Below, in pieces: positions 8,477-17,189 of a DNA stretch of 64,000 nucleotides (positions are counted from its first letter, which is position 1; the number at the start of each line of letters is the position of its first letter). Source of the DNA: CAZCFB01 sp964511535. Lineage in GTDB: Bacteria; Myxococcota_A; Polyangia; GCA-2747355; CAZCFB01. The stretch is from positions 1 through 64,000 of the forward strand of contig CAZEFW010000027.1 of assembly GCA_964511535.1 (NCBI GenBank), read 5' to 3'. The notes beneath the pieces were generated by a model. That model had not been told where the DNA came from and ran no database searches. It worked only from the letters and a program-made list of their open reading frames with translations. A program made the position numbers and the translations under genes.

Positions 8477-9073
8477 CTACTTGTACTGATCCTTACACTC
8501 GCCCCTGGGATCCCCCGGGCCGTTGGCCTTGCAGCTCGCGCCGGCCAGCGGGGCGCACGCCACCGGCGGGCAGGCGCCCATGGCGGCGTCGCACTTCTTC
8601 GCCTTCCACTGCTGCTTCAGCGACGCCAGCTTGTTCACGCCCCCCTGGTTGGCCGGGTTGACGAAGGTCGGGCATGGGCAGGCCAGCTTGTCGTCCACCT
8701 TCCTGGTGCACTGTGGCCCCCTGGGGCCGTCTGCCACGGTGCACTTGCGCGCCTGCTCCAGGGTGTCGACATAGGTCTGCATCAGCTGGCTGCATCCATC
8801 GGCGGGCTCGCACTTGCCGTAGCACACCGCGCACATGGGGCAGCAGGGATCCGCGCCGCAGCCCTTGCACACCTGGCCCGAGGGGCAGTCGTTGTTGGAA
8901 TAGCACCCGCCGGGCGGCTGGACGCAGCGGCTGTCCTGCTTGACCACGCCGCCGTCCACACGATGGGCGGCGCCATCGGTTTGTGGCTGGTTGTGGTGGA
9001 TGCGTCGCTCGGCGCAGCCGAGGGCCAGCAGGCAGATGAGGGTCAAGGTGAGAATGCTCCAGGTCCGGATCAT
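8477..9073 (-). CDS. Small cysteine-rich lipoprotein
   Basis: About 198 aa. A short hydrophobic signal ends in the lipobox LALGC, so the mature protein is lipid-anchored. The next 60 residues are very Cys-rich (C-x5-C-x5-C-x5-C type spacing with a GCGADPCCPMC cluster), then comes a helical region with four more Cys pairs; disulfide bonding outside the inner membrane is expected. ATG 9073 is chosen; ATG 9088 adds five residues and is equally possible, and neither has a strong ribosome site. It is divergent from the VWA lipoprotein. Function unknown. Confidence 0.75.
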   Translation of the reverse strand: MIRTWSILTLTLICLLALGCAERRIHHNQPQTDGAAHRVDGGVVKQDSRCVQPPGGCYSNNDCPSGQVCKGCGADPCCPMCAVCYGKCEPADGCSQLMQTYVDTLEQARKCTVADGPRGPQCTRKVDDKLACPCPTFVNPANQGGVNKLASLKQQWKAKKCDAAMGACPPVACAPLAGASCKANGPGDPRGECKDQYK

Positions 9074-9265
9074 GTCATGTCGTCTCATGGAGCGGGTGAG
9101 GGTGCAGGAGGCGTGCCGGCGTCGACGGTCATAATTTCGGGGCGTTAGGAGCCCCTGGCCGGTGGGGTAACTCAAAAAACTGAGGCCCGCATCTGCTTTT
9201 TGGGGCGAGATTGGCCTACAATCGGGCTCAATATGCAGACCTGCCATATGCCGAGGAGCCAGGTC

Positions 9266-11292
9266 ATGAAGCTTTGGGCGCACACCATTCTCTCCATCAC
9301 TCTGGCCTTTGCCCTGTCGGCCTGTTCGGACGACGGCACCACGGAAGCAGACCAGGGGGTGACCAAGAAGGACGGGCCGGTCACCCAGAAAGACGGGCCG
9401 GCGGTCAAAAAGGACGGACCGGCGGTCAAGAAGGACGGGCCNNNNNNNNNNNNNNNNNNNNNNNNNNNNNNNNNNNNNNNNNNNNNNNNNNNNNNNNNNN
9501 NNNNNNNNNNNNNNNNNNNNNNNNNNNNNNNNNNNNNNNNNAAGGACGGGCCGGCTGTCAAAAAGGACGGACCGGCTGTCAAAAAGGACGGGCCGGCTGT
9601 CAAAAAGGACGGACCGGTGGTCAAGAAGGACGGCGCCCCGGTCAAGAAGGACAAGGGCGTGGTCCTGCCTCCGGACCAGGGGCAACCCAAACCTGACATG
9701 CCGCCCGCCTTCTCCTGCCCGCCCCAGGGGCTCAAGGCGCTGAGCTACAAGGGCAGCGCGGCGGGCGCGTGGACCGTCGGGCTCGAGCCGAAGACCAGCT
9801 ACAAGGCCGCCACCCTCACCGGGGGGACGGCCAAGCACGCGGCGGCCGCGGCGGACTTCAACCAGAGCTGGCAGCAGGTGGCCGGCTTCGTGCTGAGCAA
9901 GCCGAGCGCGGCCACGGCCGCGGCGACCGAGAGCGCGGCAGCCATCAGCGCCATCAGCAAGAACATCTACGGCAAGGTCACCAACACCGCCAAGGGCGCA
10001 GGGGGCAAGAGCCACGACGGCTTCGACATGGTGGCCAGCACCACCTTCACCATCACCACCGCCTCCACCAGCGACGTGAGCACGGTGCGCAACAAGGTGG
10101 TCGAGGCGTTGATCAACAACACCAACATCACCATCAGCGGGCTGCCGAGCATCTTCGGCGTGCCCGACACCAGCTTCGTCCTGCGCTTCTCCACGGTGCT
10201 GCGCAAGGACGGGCGCGTGATCCACATCGGCGCCGTGACCGACGCCAAGGGAGACGCCGACCTGTCCAAGGTCACGGGCATCGTCTCGCGCGACCTGGCC
10301 GGGGCCACCGGGCTGGCGGTGGCCGGCAAGACCGCGGCGGCGAGCTGCGACAAGATCGCTGTGGGCAAGGGGAGCAACAAGGGCGACTTCATCTGGGTCA
10401 TGGACGAGTCGGGCTCCATGAACGCCGAGCGGGCCAACATCGCCAGCAACTCCAACTTGATCTGGACCGAGGCCAAGAAGGCGGGGCTCGACTTCCGCAT
10501 GGCCGTGACCAACGTGGTCAACCCCACGGGCAGCTACAAGAACTGCGTGGGCCGCTTCTGCACCACCATCTCCACCAACCCCCAGGACACCAAGGGGACC
10601 GACCGCTTCCTGCTGCCCACCGAGCAGGCCATCTTCGCGGCGTGCATCAAGAACCCGCCCTGCTACGAGGGCGGCGCGGAGTACGGCCTGGTCAACGCCA
10701 AGGCGGCGGTGTCGCTGCACCTGCCGCGGGCGGCCAACCAGCCGACCAAGATCCGCACCGGGGCGCAGGTGGTGATCATCGTGGCCACCGACGAGACGCC
10801 CAACAGCCTCAACAAGCACCTTGGAGGCCAGTTCAACACCTGCACCCTGTCGACCAAGGCACAGTCAGCCGTGGACGCCGCGCTCAAGACCGACTACATC
10901 GGCTACTTCAACGGCGCCACCAGCAAGGACGCCAAGATCGACTACTTCCATGTGTTCGGCGGGGTGTGCAAGAACAAGTGCAGCGCCCAGGTGGCGCACG
11001 GCTACAAGGAGGTGGCGGCCAAGTTCAAGGGCACGGTGTTCGACGTGTGCCAGGCCAGCTACACCACCGCCCTGAAGAAGATGATCCAGGACATCGTGCT
11101 GTCCGGGACGCCGCTGAAGCTGACCCACAAGCCCATCGTGGCCTCGGTGCTGGCGTCGGTGAACGGCACCAAGCTCAACCGGAGCAAGCTCAACGGCTTC
11201 GACTACTCGGCCGCGGCCAACTCCATCGTGATCTACGGCAGCGCCACCCCCAAGGTGGGGACAAACGTGGTGATCAGTTACCAGCGGTGGAA
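9266..11292 (+). CDS. VWA-domain lipoprotein with KKDGPAV repeat linker (interrupted by a gap; 3' end lost)
   Basis: ATG 9266 follows GAGGAG with 7 nt spacing. A lipoprotein signal ends in FALSAC. A linker of tandem KKDGPAV heptads (21-bp units) then runs to about 9650 and is broken by a 100-N gap, so the true repeat number is unknown. The main body contains a von Willebrand A domain with the MIDAS motif DESGS (around 10405-10419) and a later ATDE. Several Cys pairs lie in the second half. The reading frame reaches a second gap at 11293 after YQRW, so the last residues are missing. A surface adhesin or interaction protein is likely from the VWA fold (inference). The frame continuing past the gap belongs to the other strand. 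Confidence 0.8.
9366..9652 (+). repeat. Tandem 21-bp repeat encoding KKDGPAV heptads
   Basis: At least nine in-frame copies, with third-position variation between copies (ggcggtc versus ggctgtc), interrupted by the 100-N gap. The repeat is almost certainly why the assembly broke here. It encodes a Lys-rich spacer between the lipid anchor and the VWA domain. Confidence 0.9.
9442..9541. other. Assembly gap (100 N) inside the KKDGPAV repeat
   Basis: Exactly 100 N, a placeholder size. The flanks are similar 21-bp repeat copies in the same reading frame. Confidence 0.99.
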
Positions 11293-11392
11293 NNNNNNNN
11301 NNNNNNNNNNNNNNNNNNNNNNNNNNNNNNNNNNNNNNNNNNNNNNNNNNNNNNNNNNNNNNNNNNNNNNNNNNNNNNNNNNNNNNNNNNNN
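11293..11392. other. Assembly gap (100 N) between the VWA lipoprotein gene and eutL
   Basis: Exactly 100 N. It cuts off the 3' ends of two convergent genes, so genes may be missing here, and the linkage depends on scaffolding only. Confidence 0.99.
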
Positions 11393-11965
11393 CAGGAAGC
11401 CGCCGGCGAAGTTGGTCTCGGTGGGGGGCTCGAAGTTCTTGACCAGGCGCACGTCGGCCGCCTTGAGCGCTGCGTCCAGGCCGTAGACCGCCTCCAGCGG
11501 CGTGGCGATGAGGTAGGCCATGGGGTCGCCTGGCTCCAGGCCGGCCTCCTTCGACAGGTAGTGCCCCAGCGAGGAGATGACATGAGGGAAGAACGCCGTG
11601 TCGCCCTTGTCGTCGGCGCTGTAGAAGTACGCCTCCTGCTCCAGGCAGGTGACGCAGGCAGCCAGGCCGCGCTCCACGTCGTCGGGATCGCGCGCCGCCA
11701 GCACGCCCAGGATCTCCCCTGACGTGGGGCCCGAGGGGTAGCCGGAGCCGGCGTAAAAGGAGCGCGCGAACACCACCTCCACCGGCGCCTGCTTGGTGGC
11801 CTCGTCCAGGGCTGTGTACAGCGCGTCGTCCATGTCGCAGGTGATGAGGGCCACCGCGGGCAGGGCGTCACCGTCGAACCCGTAGGCCGCGGCCAGGGGC
11901 AGGTCGATGCGCGGGATGATGCGGGTCGCGAGGACCTTGGGGATCAGGGGCTCCAGGACCGCCAT
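11393..11965 (-). CDS. eutL: Ethanolamine microcompartment shell protein EutL (C-terminus in gap)
   Basis: The 191 residues visible match EutL closely: the DEATKQAPVEVVFARSFYAG segment, SGEILGVL, the GDPMAYL loop and LEAVYGLDAALKAADV. EutL is a tandem-BMC trimer with a gated pore in the shell of the ethanolamine microcompartment. ATG 11965 follows AGGAG by 5 nt and lies one base after the eutC stop. Full-length EutL is about 219 residues, so only around 28 residues are lost to the gap. Its presence means the ethanolamine pathway here is very likely encapsulated rather than free in the cytoplasm. Other shell and enzyme genes are not in this window and may lie in the gap or elsewhere. Confidence 0.93.
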
Positions 11966-11966
11966 A

Positions 11967-13031
11967 TCAGCTCCTACACACCTCGCACGGGCGGCCATCG
12001 GACCGGCGGCACTCCTTGCCGGGCAGGCCGTTGCGCGCGTTTTGACATTGCTGGCCGTGGCTCTGGCCGCAGCCCAGCAGCGACGACGGGTTGGCCTTGT
12101 TCTCGCGCTTTCGCTCGCTGCTCGGGATCGGCACCGCCTCCAGGTCGAGGTTCACCCCGGAGGTCTGCTGGGCCATGATCGCCTCGATGATGTTGGCCGC
12201 GTGCACGCCCGCGTCCGCGGGCAGCAGGCCGCGCCCGTGCACGTTGCTGATGGCCTGCCGCTCGGCGTCATTACGCTCGGGGTCCGGGTTCCAGGTCAGG
12301 TAGGCGCTCATTCCGTCGCCCGTGCCGAGGCCGGGCCGCTCACCCAGCATGATGACCCCGACGCGCGCGCCCACCATGGGGCCCACCAGGTCCATGATCT
12401 TGGAGCGGCAGTGGCGCACGAAGATGGGCCGCCCGGCGGTCACGCCCCGGGCCTTCAGCTCGGCCAGCAGCGAGGCCACCATGTCCGGCGCGTTCTGCAT
12501 CACCGCCGACGCGCTCAGGCCGTCGCCCACCACCACCTGCACGTCCACGCCGCCCGTGGCCGCGGCGTCCTGCCGGATTGCCGCCTCGGCCTGGGGGGAG
12601 AGCTGCCGGCCGAGGTCTGGCCGCGCCAAGAACTCCTCGGCGTCGCCGCAGGCGGTCTGCACCGCCAGCCAGCCATGCTGCTCGGCCCACCCCTCGGGGA
12701 TCTGACTCTCCACCGCCGCCTGGGCCACGGCGAAATCCGCGGCGAACTGCAGCAGCGTCTCGGTGCGGTATCGCAGCCCGGCGCGACCCACGGCCACCTT
12801 GGCCGGCGTCGCCTCTTTCATGCGCTCGAGGGTGGCGTGGTCGGCCACCTTCAGCTCCTCGCGCGGCTCCACCTGGCCCTGCCCTGCCGGCTCGCGCGCC
12901 GGCGGGCGCGCCGCGGGGGGGCGCTGCCGCCGCGGCGGCCGCGTGGGCTGGGGCAGCGGCCCGGGGTCCCCCCTGGGCGGCAACCCCGCTCTCTTGCGGC
13001 GCAGCTCCTCCATCAACCGGTTGGTACTCAT
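11967..13031 (-). CDS. eutC: Ethanolamine ammonia-lyase small subunit EutC, with unusual ends
   Basis: 354 aa. The core from about residue 75 to 310 is EutC: VGRAGLRYRTETLLQFAADFAVAQAAV, then VVGDGLSA and GERPGLGTGDGMSAYLT. With EutB it forms the B12-dependent enzyme that splits ethanolamine to acetaldehyde and ammonia. ATG 13031 overlaps the eutB stop (ATGA). Two oddities: the N-terminal segment is a long Pro/Arg linker, and the C-terminus carries a Cys-rich tail of about 40 residues with five Cys (GCGQSHGQQC ... CEVC) that I do not know from typical EutC (about 295 aa). Extended N-termini of EutC can target it to the microcompartment; that is plausible here but inferred. Confidence 0.93.
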   Translation of the reverse strand: MSTNRLMEELRRKRAGLPPRGDPGPLPQPTRPPRRQRPPAARPPAREPAGQGQVEPREELKVADHATLERMKEATPAKVAVGRAGLRYRTETLLQFAADFAVAQAAVESQIPEGWAEQHGWLAVQTACGDAEEFLARPDLGRQLSPQAEAAIRQDAAATGGVDVQVVVGDGLSASAVMQNAPDMVASLLAELKARGVTAGRPIFVRHCRSKIMDLVGPMVGARVGVIMLGERPGLGTGDGMSAYLTWNPDPERNDAERQAISNVHGRGLLPADAGVHAANIIEAIMAQQTSGVNLDLEAVPIPSSERKRENKANPSSLLGCGQSHGQQCQNARNGLPGKECRRSDGRPCEVCRS

Positions 13032-14389
13032 GACAGCACCGAGGGGTCGCCGAAGCGGTCGGTGGGCTGGCCGTCGCGCAGCAGGCCGAGCTCCTCCATC
13101 CATGCCTCGAACTCGGGCGTCGGCCGGTAGCCGTGCAGCTGCCGCACCGAGGCGTTGTCGTGGTAACTGGTGGACTGGTAATTGAGCATGATGTCGTCGC
13201 CCAGGGGCATGCCCATGAAGAACGCGCACCCCGCGGCGCCCAGCAGCACCGCCAGGTTCTCCAGCTCGTTCTGATCGCAGCGGGCGTGGTTGGTGTAGCA
13301 GACGTCGCACCCCATGGGCAGGCCCGCCAGCTTGCCGGAGAACACGTCCTCCAGCCCGGCCCGGGCGATCTGCGGCCCGTTGTACAGGTACTCCGGCCCG
13401 ATGAAGCCGACCACCGTGTTGACCAGGTAGGGGCTCCAGCGGCGGGCCAGGGTGTAGTTGCGCACCTCCAGGGTCTGCTGATCCGCGCCGTGGTGGGCGT
13501 CGGAGGAGAGGGCCGAGCCCTGGCCGGTCTCGAAGTACATCCGGTTCGGGCCGCGGGCCGTGCCGAGCTCCTGGGCCAGCTGGGCCGCCTCGTCCATCAG
13601 CTCCACGTGCACGCCGAAGGCGCGCATCCCCTTCTCCGATCCGCACAGGGACTGGAACATCAGGTCCATGGGCGCCCCGCGCTTGATGGCGTCCATCTGG
13701 ATGGTGACATGGGACAGCAGGCAATTCTGCGTGGGGCAGCGCCAGCGCTCCATGTGATCCTTGACCACCTTGAGCAGCTCGCAGGTGCTGTCCACCGTAT
13801 CGGTGGCGGGGTTGATGCCGATCACCGCATCGCCGGTGCCGTAGACCAGGCCGTCGCGGGTGGACGCGACGATGCCCGCCGGGTCGTCGGTGGGGTGGTT
13901 CGGCTGCAGGCGGAACGACATGCGACCGGGCAGGCCGAGGGTGGCGTTGGCCTCCACCACCACGTTGATCTTCCTGGCGGCCAGGGCGAGATCCAGGTTG
14001 CTCATCAGCTTGGCGCAGGCGGCGATGATCTCGGGGGTCAGCCCCGGCGAGAGGGCCAGCAGATCGGCGCCGCTGGTGCGGTTGTCCAGGATCCACTCGC
14101 GCAGGCGGGCCACGGGCCAGGAGGAGACCTTGCCGAAGGCGGCCTCGTCCAGGTTGTCCTCCACCGCGCGGGTCACCTCGTCCTGCTCGTAAGGCACCAC
14201 CGGGTTCTCGCGTAGATCGCGCAAGGTGAGCCCGGCCAGGACGATCTTGGCCGCCACCCGCTCCTTGGGATCCCGGGCGGCGACACCGGCCAGTTCATCA
14301 CCGCTCTTCGGTTCGTTGGCCTTGGCCAACACCTCTTTGATGTCTGCGAAGCGGTACTGCTCCCCGAGCAGGGTGGTGGCGAGCATCAT
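13028..14389 (-). CDS. eutB: Ethanolamine ammonia-lyase large subunit EutB
   Basis: 453 aa from ATG 14389, the same length as the enterobacterial EutB. Conserved stretches include FADIKEVLAKANEPKSGDELAGVAA near the start, FETGQGSALS, NTVVGFIGPEYLYNG, and MGCDVCYTNHARCDQNELENL towards the C-terminus. EutB is the TIM-barrel subunit that binds adenosylcobalamin and ethanolamine. The frame is open further upstream, but that stretch overlaps the divergent lipoprotein gene at 14514 and has no EutB likeness, so the later start is preferred; its ribosome site is weak. It is the first gene of the eutB-eutC-eutL run, all coupled or nearly so. Confidence 0.95.
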   Translation of the reverse strand: MMLATTLLGEQYRFADIKEVLAKANEPKSGDELAGVAARDPKERVAAKIVLAGLTLRDLRENPVVPYEQDEVTRAVEDNLDEAAFGKVSSWPVARLREWILDNRTSGADLLALSPGLTPEIIAACAKLMSNLDLALAARKINVVVEANATLGLPGRMSFRLQPNHPTDDPAGIVASTRDGLVYGTGDAVIGINPATDTVDSTCELLKVVKDHMERWRCPTQNCLLSHVTIQMDAIKRGAPMDLMFQSLCGSEKGMRAFGVHVELMDEAAQLAQELGTARGPNRMYFETGQGSALSSDAHHGADQQTLEVRNYTLARRWSPYLVNTVVGFIGPEYLYNGPQIARAGLEDVFSGKLAGLPMGCDVCYTNHARCDQNELENLAVLLGAAGCAFFMGMPLGDDIMLNYQSTSYHDNASVRQLHGYRPTPEFEAWMEELGLLRDGQPTDRFGDPSVLS

Positions 14390-14513
14390 GGCCAGTGAGG
14401 ATAGCCCGTGGGGTGGTGCGTTGCCAACCGGGGACCAATCCGAGATAGTAGGGGTCAGGTAAGCAAGGGTCACTGGCCCGCGGGTCTGCGCCCGAACATA
14501 GTTTAAGGAATGA

Positions 14514-15368
14514 ATGATGCGCTTACGGTACTTCGCCATCTGCGTGGCTCTAATCGGCTGCAGCGACAGCTCAAGCGGGCCGGACGGGTCGATGATCGAC
14601 GCCATGGTCCCCGACGCACACCAGTACAAGCTCGACCGGGGCAAGGTGAAGCCCAAGGACATGGGGCAGAACCCGGACCTGTCCGTGGACAAGGGGGGCC
14701 CGGCGGACCAGACCTTGCCCCCGGATCAGGGGGTCCTCATCGCGCACCAGGCGCCGGTGAAGCTCACCTTCGAAGGCAACGTCAGCGGGGCGACTGGAAA
14801 GAGCGGCGGGCTGGTGGGCAACAAGGACTGGGAGTGGAAGCCGACCATCAGCTTCGCCAAGGACGCCAACTGCACCTCCGCTGTGATCACGCCGCCCACC
14901 AAGGGCAACTCGGGGACCGGCATGTGGGGCACCAAGATCAACGGCTGCCACAGCGCCCAGAAGCCGAAGAACGACGCCACCAACGTCAGCGGCACGTGCA
15001 CCAACAAGAACCTGAAGGACGACATGGTGCTGCGCTTTCGGGTGACCATCCCGTCCTCCTGGAACAACACCGACCTGACCTTCTACCAGTGGACCGACCT
15101 CAACTACCCGTACGACTGGAACGAGGTGCGGGTGGACGACGGCAGCGGCTCAGGTGCGGTGCACGTGACCAAGGGGACCTCCACGGTGGTCAAGAGCGAG
15201 TACTGCCTCAAGAGCGCTTCCAAGCCGACTGCCTGGGTCAAGCAGGAGTTTTGGCTCGACAAGTACAAGGGCAAGACGGTCACCATCTCCTTCCACCTGA
15301 TGGCCTCGGACAAGACCAACCGCGCCGGCTGGTACATCGACGACGTCGAAGTGAAGAAGCCGTTCTGA
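14514..15368 (+). CDS. Lipoprotein with jelly-roll-like C-terminal domain
   Basis: 284 aa starting with two Met codons (14514 or 14517). A signal peptide ends in ALIGC. A Pro/Asp-rich spacer with PDLSVDKGGPADQ-type sequence runs to about residue 80. The remaining 200 residues look like an all-beta, carbohydrate-binding or MAM-like fold; the ending RAGWYIDDVEV is typical of such domains in secreted bacterial proteins. Four Cys are present. Its stop overlaps the start of the next gene (TGATG), so the two are coupled and probably surface partners. No enzymatic motif is visible. Confidence 0.8.
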   Translation: MMRLRYFAICVALIGCSDSSSGPDGSMIDAMVPDAHQYKLDRGKVKPKDMGQNPDLSVDKGGPADQTLPPDQGVLIAHQAPVKLTFEGNVSGATGKSGGLVGNKDWEWKPTISFAKDANCTSAVITPPTKGNSGTGMWGTKINGCHSAQKPKNDATNVSGTCTNKNLKDDMVLRFRVTIPSSWNNTDLTFYQWTDLNYPYDWNEVRVDDGSGSGAVHVTKGTSTVVKSEYCLKSASKPTAWVKQEFWLDKYKGKTVTISFHLMASDKTNRAGWYIDDVEVKKPF

Positions 15369-16186
15369 TGGGGCGCAGCGGATTCAGGGCGGGGGCGGTA
15401 TTGCTGGGGCTGATGGCGGCGCTCGCCGGGTGCAACCCGGACGGCCCGGCCCTGGTGCAGCAGCTGATCCCGCTCAACGGCACAACGGCCGTCAAGACCG
15501 ACGCCACCCACCTGGTGCGGTTCCGCCGCGAGACGGCGGTGGACGGCACCAACCGAAGCATCGTGCTGTACGACGTGACCAACGGAGCCAAGAAGACAGT
15601 CCCGGGCAGCATGGCCATCGAGGGCACGGTGGTGCGCTACCTGCCCAAGTCGCCTCTCAGGGCCAAGAAGGACTACATGATGGAGGTCAAGCAGGCCGCC
15701 ATCATCGGCAGCGACTTCGAGATGACCGACGGATCGGAGTCGCCGGAGGAGGTGGTCACCTGGCCGCTGCGCTTCCACTTCAGCACGCGCTCGGCGCCGC
15801 GGGTGCGGGCGGCCTACCTGACGACGGTGGAGGGATCGCCCAAGATCTCGGTGCGCTTTTCGCAGAAGATGGCCCCCGTGGCCACCGGGCAGGCGGTGCA
15901 GATCCTCGACGGCGTGACCCACAAGGCCCTGCGCATGCGCGCGCCGATCTGGCTCGACGCGGCCACGGTGCTGGTGGAGCCCGCCGCCACGGAGAAGATG
16001 CAGAGCGGCCAGCTGTACACCCTGAAGGTGGCGGTGACCGCGCGCTCCGCCGACAACACCGCCCTGGACGGCGACATGGACGGCACGCCAGGTGAGTCGA
16101 AGGACCATTTCTGCACCGGGTTCACCACCATTCAGCGCATCCTCTTTTCGCGCCTCGGAACCAAGAAACCGTCGGCCTGCCCCTGA
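15368..16186 (+). CDS. Lipoprotein with bacterial Ig-like (Big_5/SbsA-type) domains, copy 1
   Basis: 272 aa with lipobox LAGC. The body has the pattern of Big_5 domains: a start like QLIPLNGTTAVKTD, a middle RYLPKSPLRAKKDYMMEV, then a second copy beginning APRVRAAY...ISVRFSQKM. The end, FSRLGTKKPSACP, is shared with the gene at 21234 (FSRLGSSKQIPCP), and the two proteins align along their length, so they are paralogs. It is coupled to the lipoprotein gene before it. Lipid-anchored, probably surface exposed; function unknown. Confidence 0.82.
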   Translation: MGRSGFRAGAVLLGLMAALAGCNPDGPALVQQLIPLNGTTAVKTDATHLVRFRRETAVDGTNRSIVLYDVTNGAKKTVPGSMAIEGTVVRYLPKSPLRAKKDYMMEVKQAAIIGSDFEMTDGSESPEEVVTWPLRFHFSTRSAPRVRAAYLTTVEGSPKISVRFSQKMAPVATGQAVQILDGVTHKALRMRAPIWLDAATVLVEPAATEKMQSGQLYTLKVAVTARSADNTALDGDMDGTPGESKDHFCTGFTTIQRILFSRLGTKKPSACP

Positions 16187-16266
16187 GCAGTTTCCACCCT
16201 GGAATCGGCGCCGCCGTCACGCTACATTTCTTCGTCTCTTAAAACCTCGCCAGCAGGAGGAAGCCT

Positions 16267-17100
16267 GTGAGTCGTATCGTCGTCCAGAGCCTCGAGGGTC
16301 GCCGCATCGTCGGTCAACTCGGTCCCGGAGAGGACCTGCTGGGGGGCCTGCTCGGGGTCTGCCGCAAGTACAACGTCCGGGCCGGCCAGGTGACGGTGAC
16401 CGGGGTGCTGCAGGATCTGGCGCTGGCCAACTACGACGTCAGCGGCAAGGGCATGGGCGCAGCCAAGACCTTCCGCGGCGCGGTGACCCTCATCTCCGGC
16501 CAGGGCCTGGTGGGGGAGCTGCGAGGCAAGAGCGACCTCTCGCTGTCAGTGGTGATCTCGCGCCAGCGCGACAACGGCGTGGAGCTGCTCGGCGGCAGGT
16601 GCGCCGGCGCGCGGGTGGTGGTCTGCGAGTTCGTCGTCGAGTCCATGGAGGACGTCCTCATCCGGCGCGACCTCGACCGCGGGGTCGGCATGCCGATCAT
16701 CGCGGAGATGATCTCGGCCGAGGACCTGGATGAAGCTGAGGAGCCCGAAGAGGTGCCCACTGATCCCAAGACGGTGCCCGTGGTCGACCGCCCCGCCGGG
16801 GTCCAGCGCGGCATGGACCCGCTGCCGCCGGTGCCGAAGCGCGAGAAGCTGCCCGAGCCGGTGGAGCCGACGCCCGACCCGCTCCCGCCGGACCGCAACA
16901 TCAAGGTGGGGGACGTGCTGGAGCACAACCAGTTCGGCCGCTGCGAGGTGCAGAAGACCTCCGGCGACGAGGAGTTCGTCACGGTGCGGCTGCGCAACAA
17001 CCGGCTGGTCCGCCTGAGCCTCGACGTGCTCGACCTGCACTTCAAGGGCATCGAGGAGGGCGGCCGCCAGGTGTTCACCGCGGTCCCCGCCCCGCGCTAG
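16267..17100 (+). CDS. DUF296 (PPC-type) protein with C-terminal CarD/SH3-like module
   Basis: 277 aa starting at GTG 16267, with AGGAGGA 6 nt upstream. Residues 1-145 look like a DUF296/PPC domain: a GEDLLGGLL start, VRAGQVTVTGVLQD, and GRCAGARVVVCEFVVE. PPC domains trimerise, and some bind DNA or act in metabolism. The usual His-x-His metal site is not evident (the equivalent stretch reads DLSLSVVISRQRD). A Pro-rich linker (150-212) joins a C-terminal module, VGDVLEHNQFGRCEV...VTVRLRNNRLVRLSL, resembling the small beta-barrel of CarD or the UvrD C-terminus (GxxVxHxxFGxGxV). The combination suggests a nucleic-acid-linked regulator, which is inference. Confidence 0.75.
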   Translation: MSRIVVQSLEGRRIVGQLGPGEDLLGGLLGVCRKYNVRAGQVTVTGVLQDLALANYDVSGKGMGAAKTFRGAVTLISGQGLVGELRGKSDLSLSVVISRQRDNGVELLGGRCAGARVVVCEFVVESMEDVLIRRDLDRGVGMPIIAEMISAEDLDEAEEPEEVPTDPKTVPVVDRPAGVQRGMDPLPPVPKREKLPEPVEPTPDPLPPDRNIKVGDVLEHNQFGRCEVQKTSGDEEFVTVRLRNNRLVRLSLDVLDLHFKGIEEGGRQVFTAVPAPR

Positions 17101-17107
17101 CCGTACC

Positions 17108-17121
17108 CCCGGGCGCCCGGG
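17108..17121. terminator. Perfect GC palindrome after the DUF296 gene
   Basis: CCCGGGCGCCCGGG, a perfect 14-bp palindrome just after the stop at 17100. There is no T-tract, so it is at most a factor-assisted terminator or a pause site. Confidence 0.35.
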
Positions 17122-17189
17122 CCCGGTTGGTGTTTCTGCACCGATCCGTCTAAGCTTTAGATACAGGACATTCTGCGAGGGAGAGGATC

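Noticed and set aside
9366..9652. Possible CRISPR array at the 21-bp repeats
   Set aside because: The repeats are directly tandem without spacers, in frame with a protein, and no cas genes are near.
8477..10819. A long minus-strand frame spanning the first N gap
   Set aside because: It joins the small lipoprotein to antisense of the VWA gene through the N run; only the part from 8477 to 9073 is a real gene.
10865..11998. A minus-strand frame crossing the second N gap
   Set aside because: Only the part before the gap is EutL; beyond the gap it is antisense of the VWA gene.
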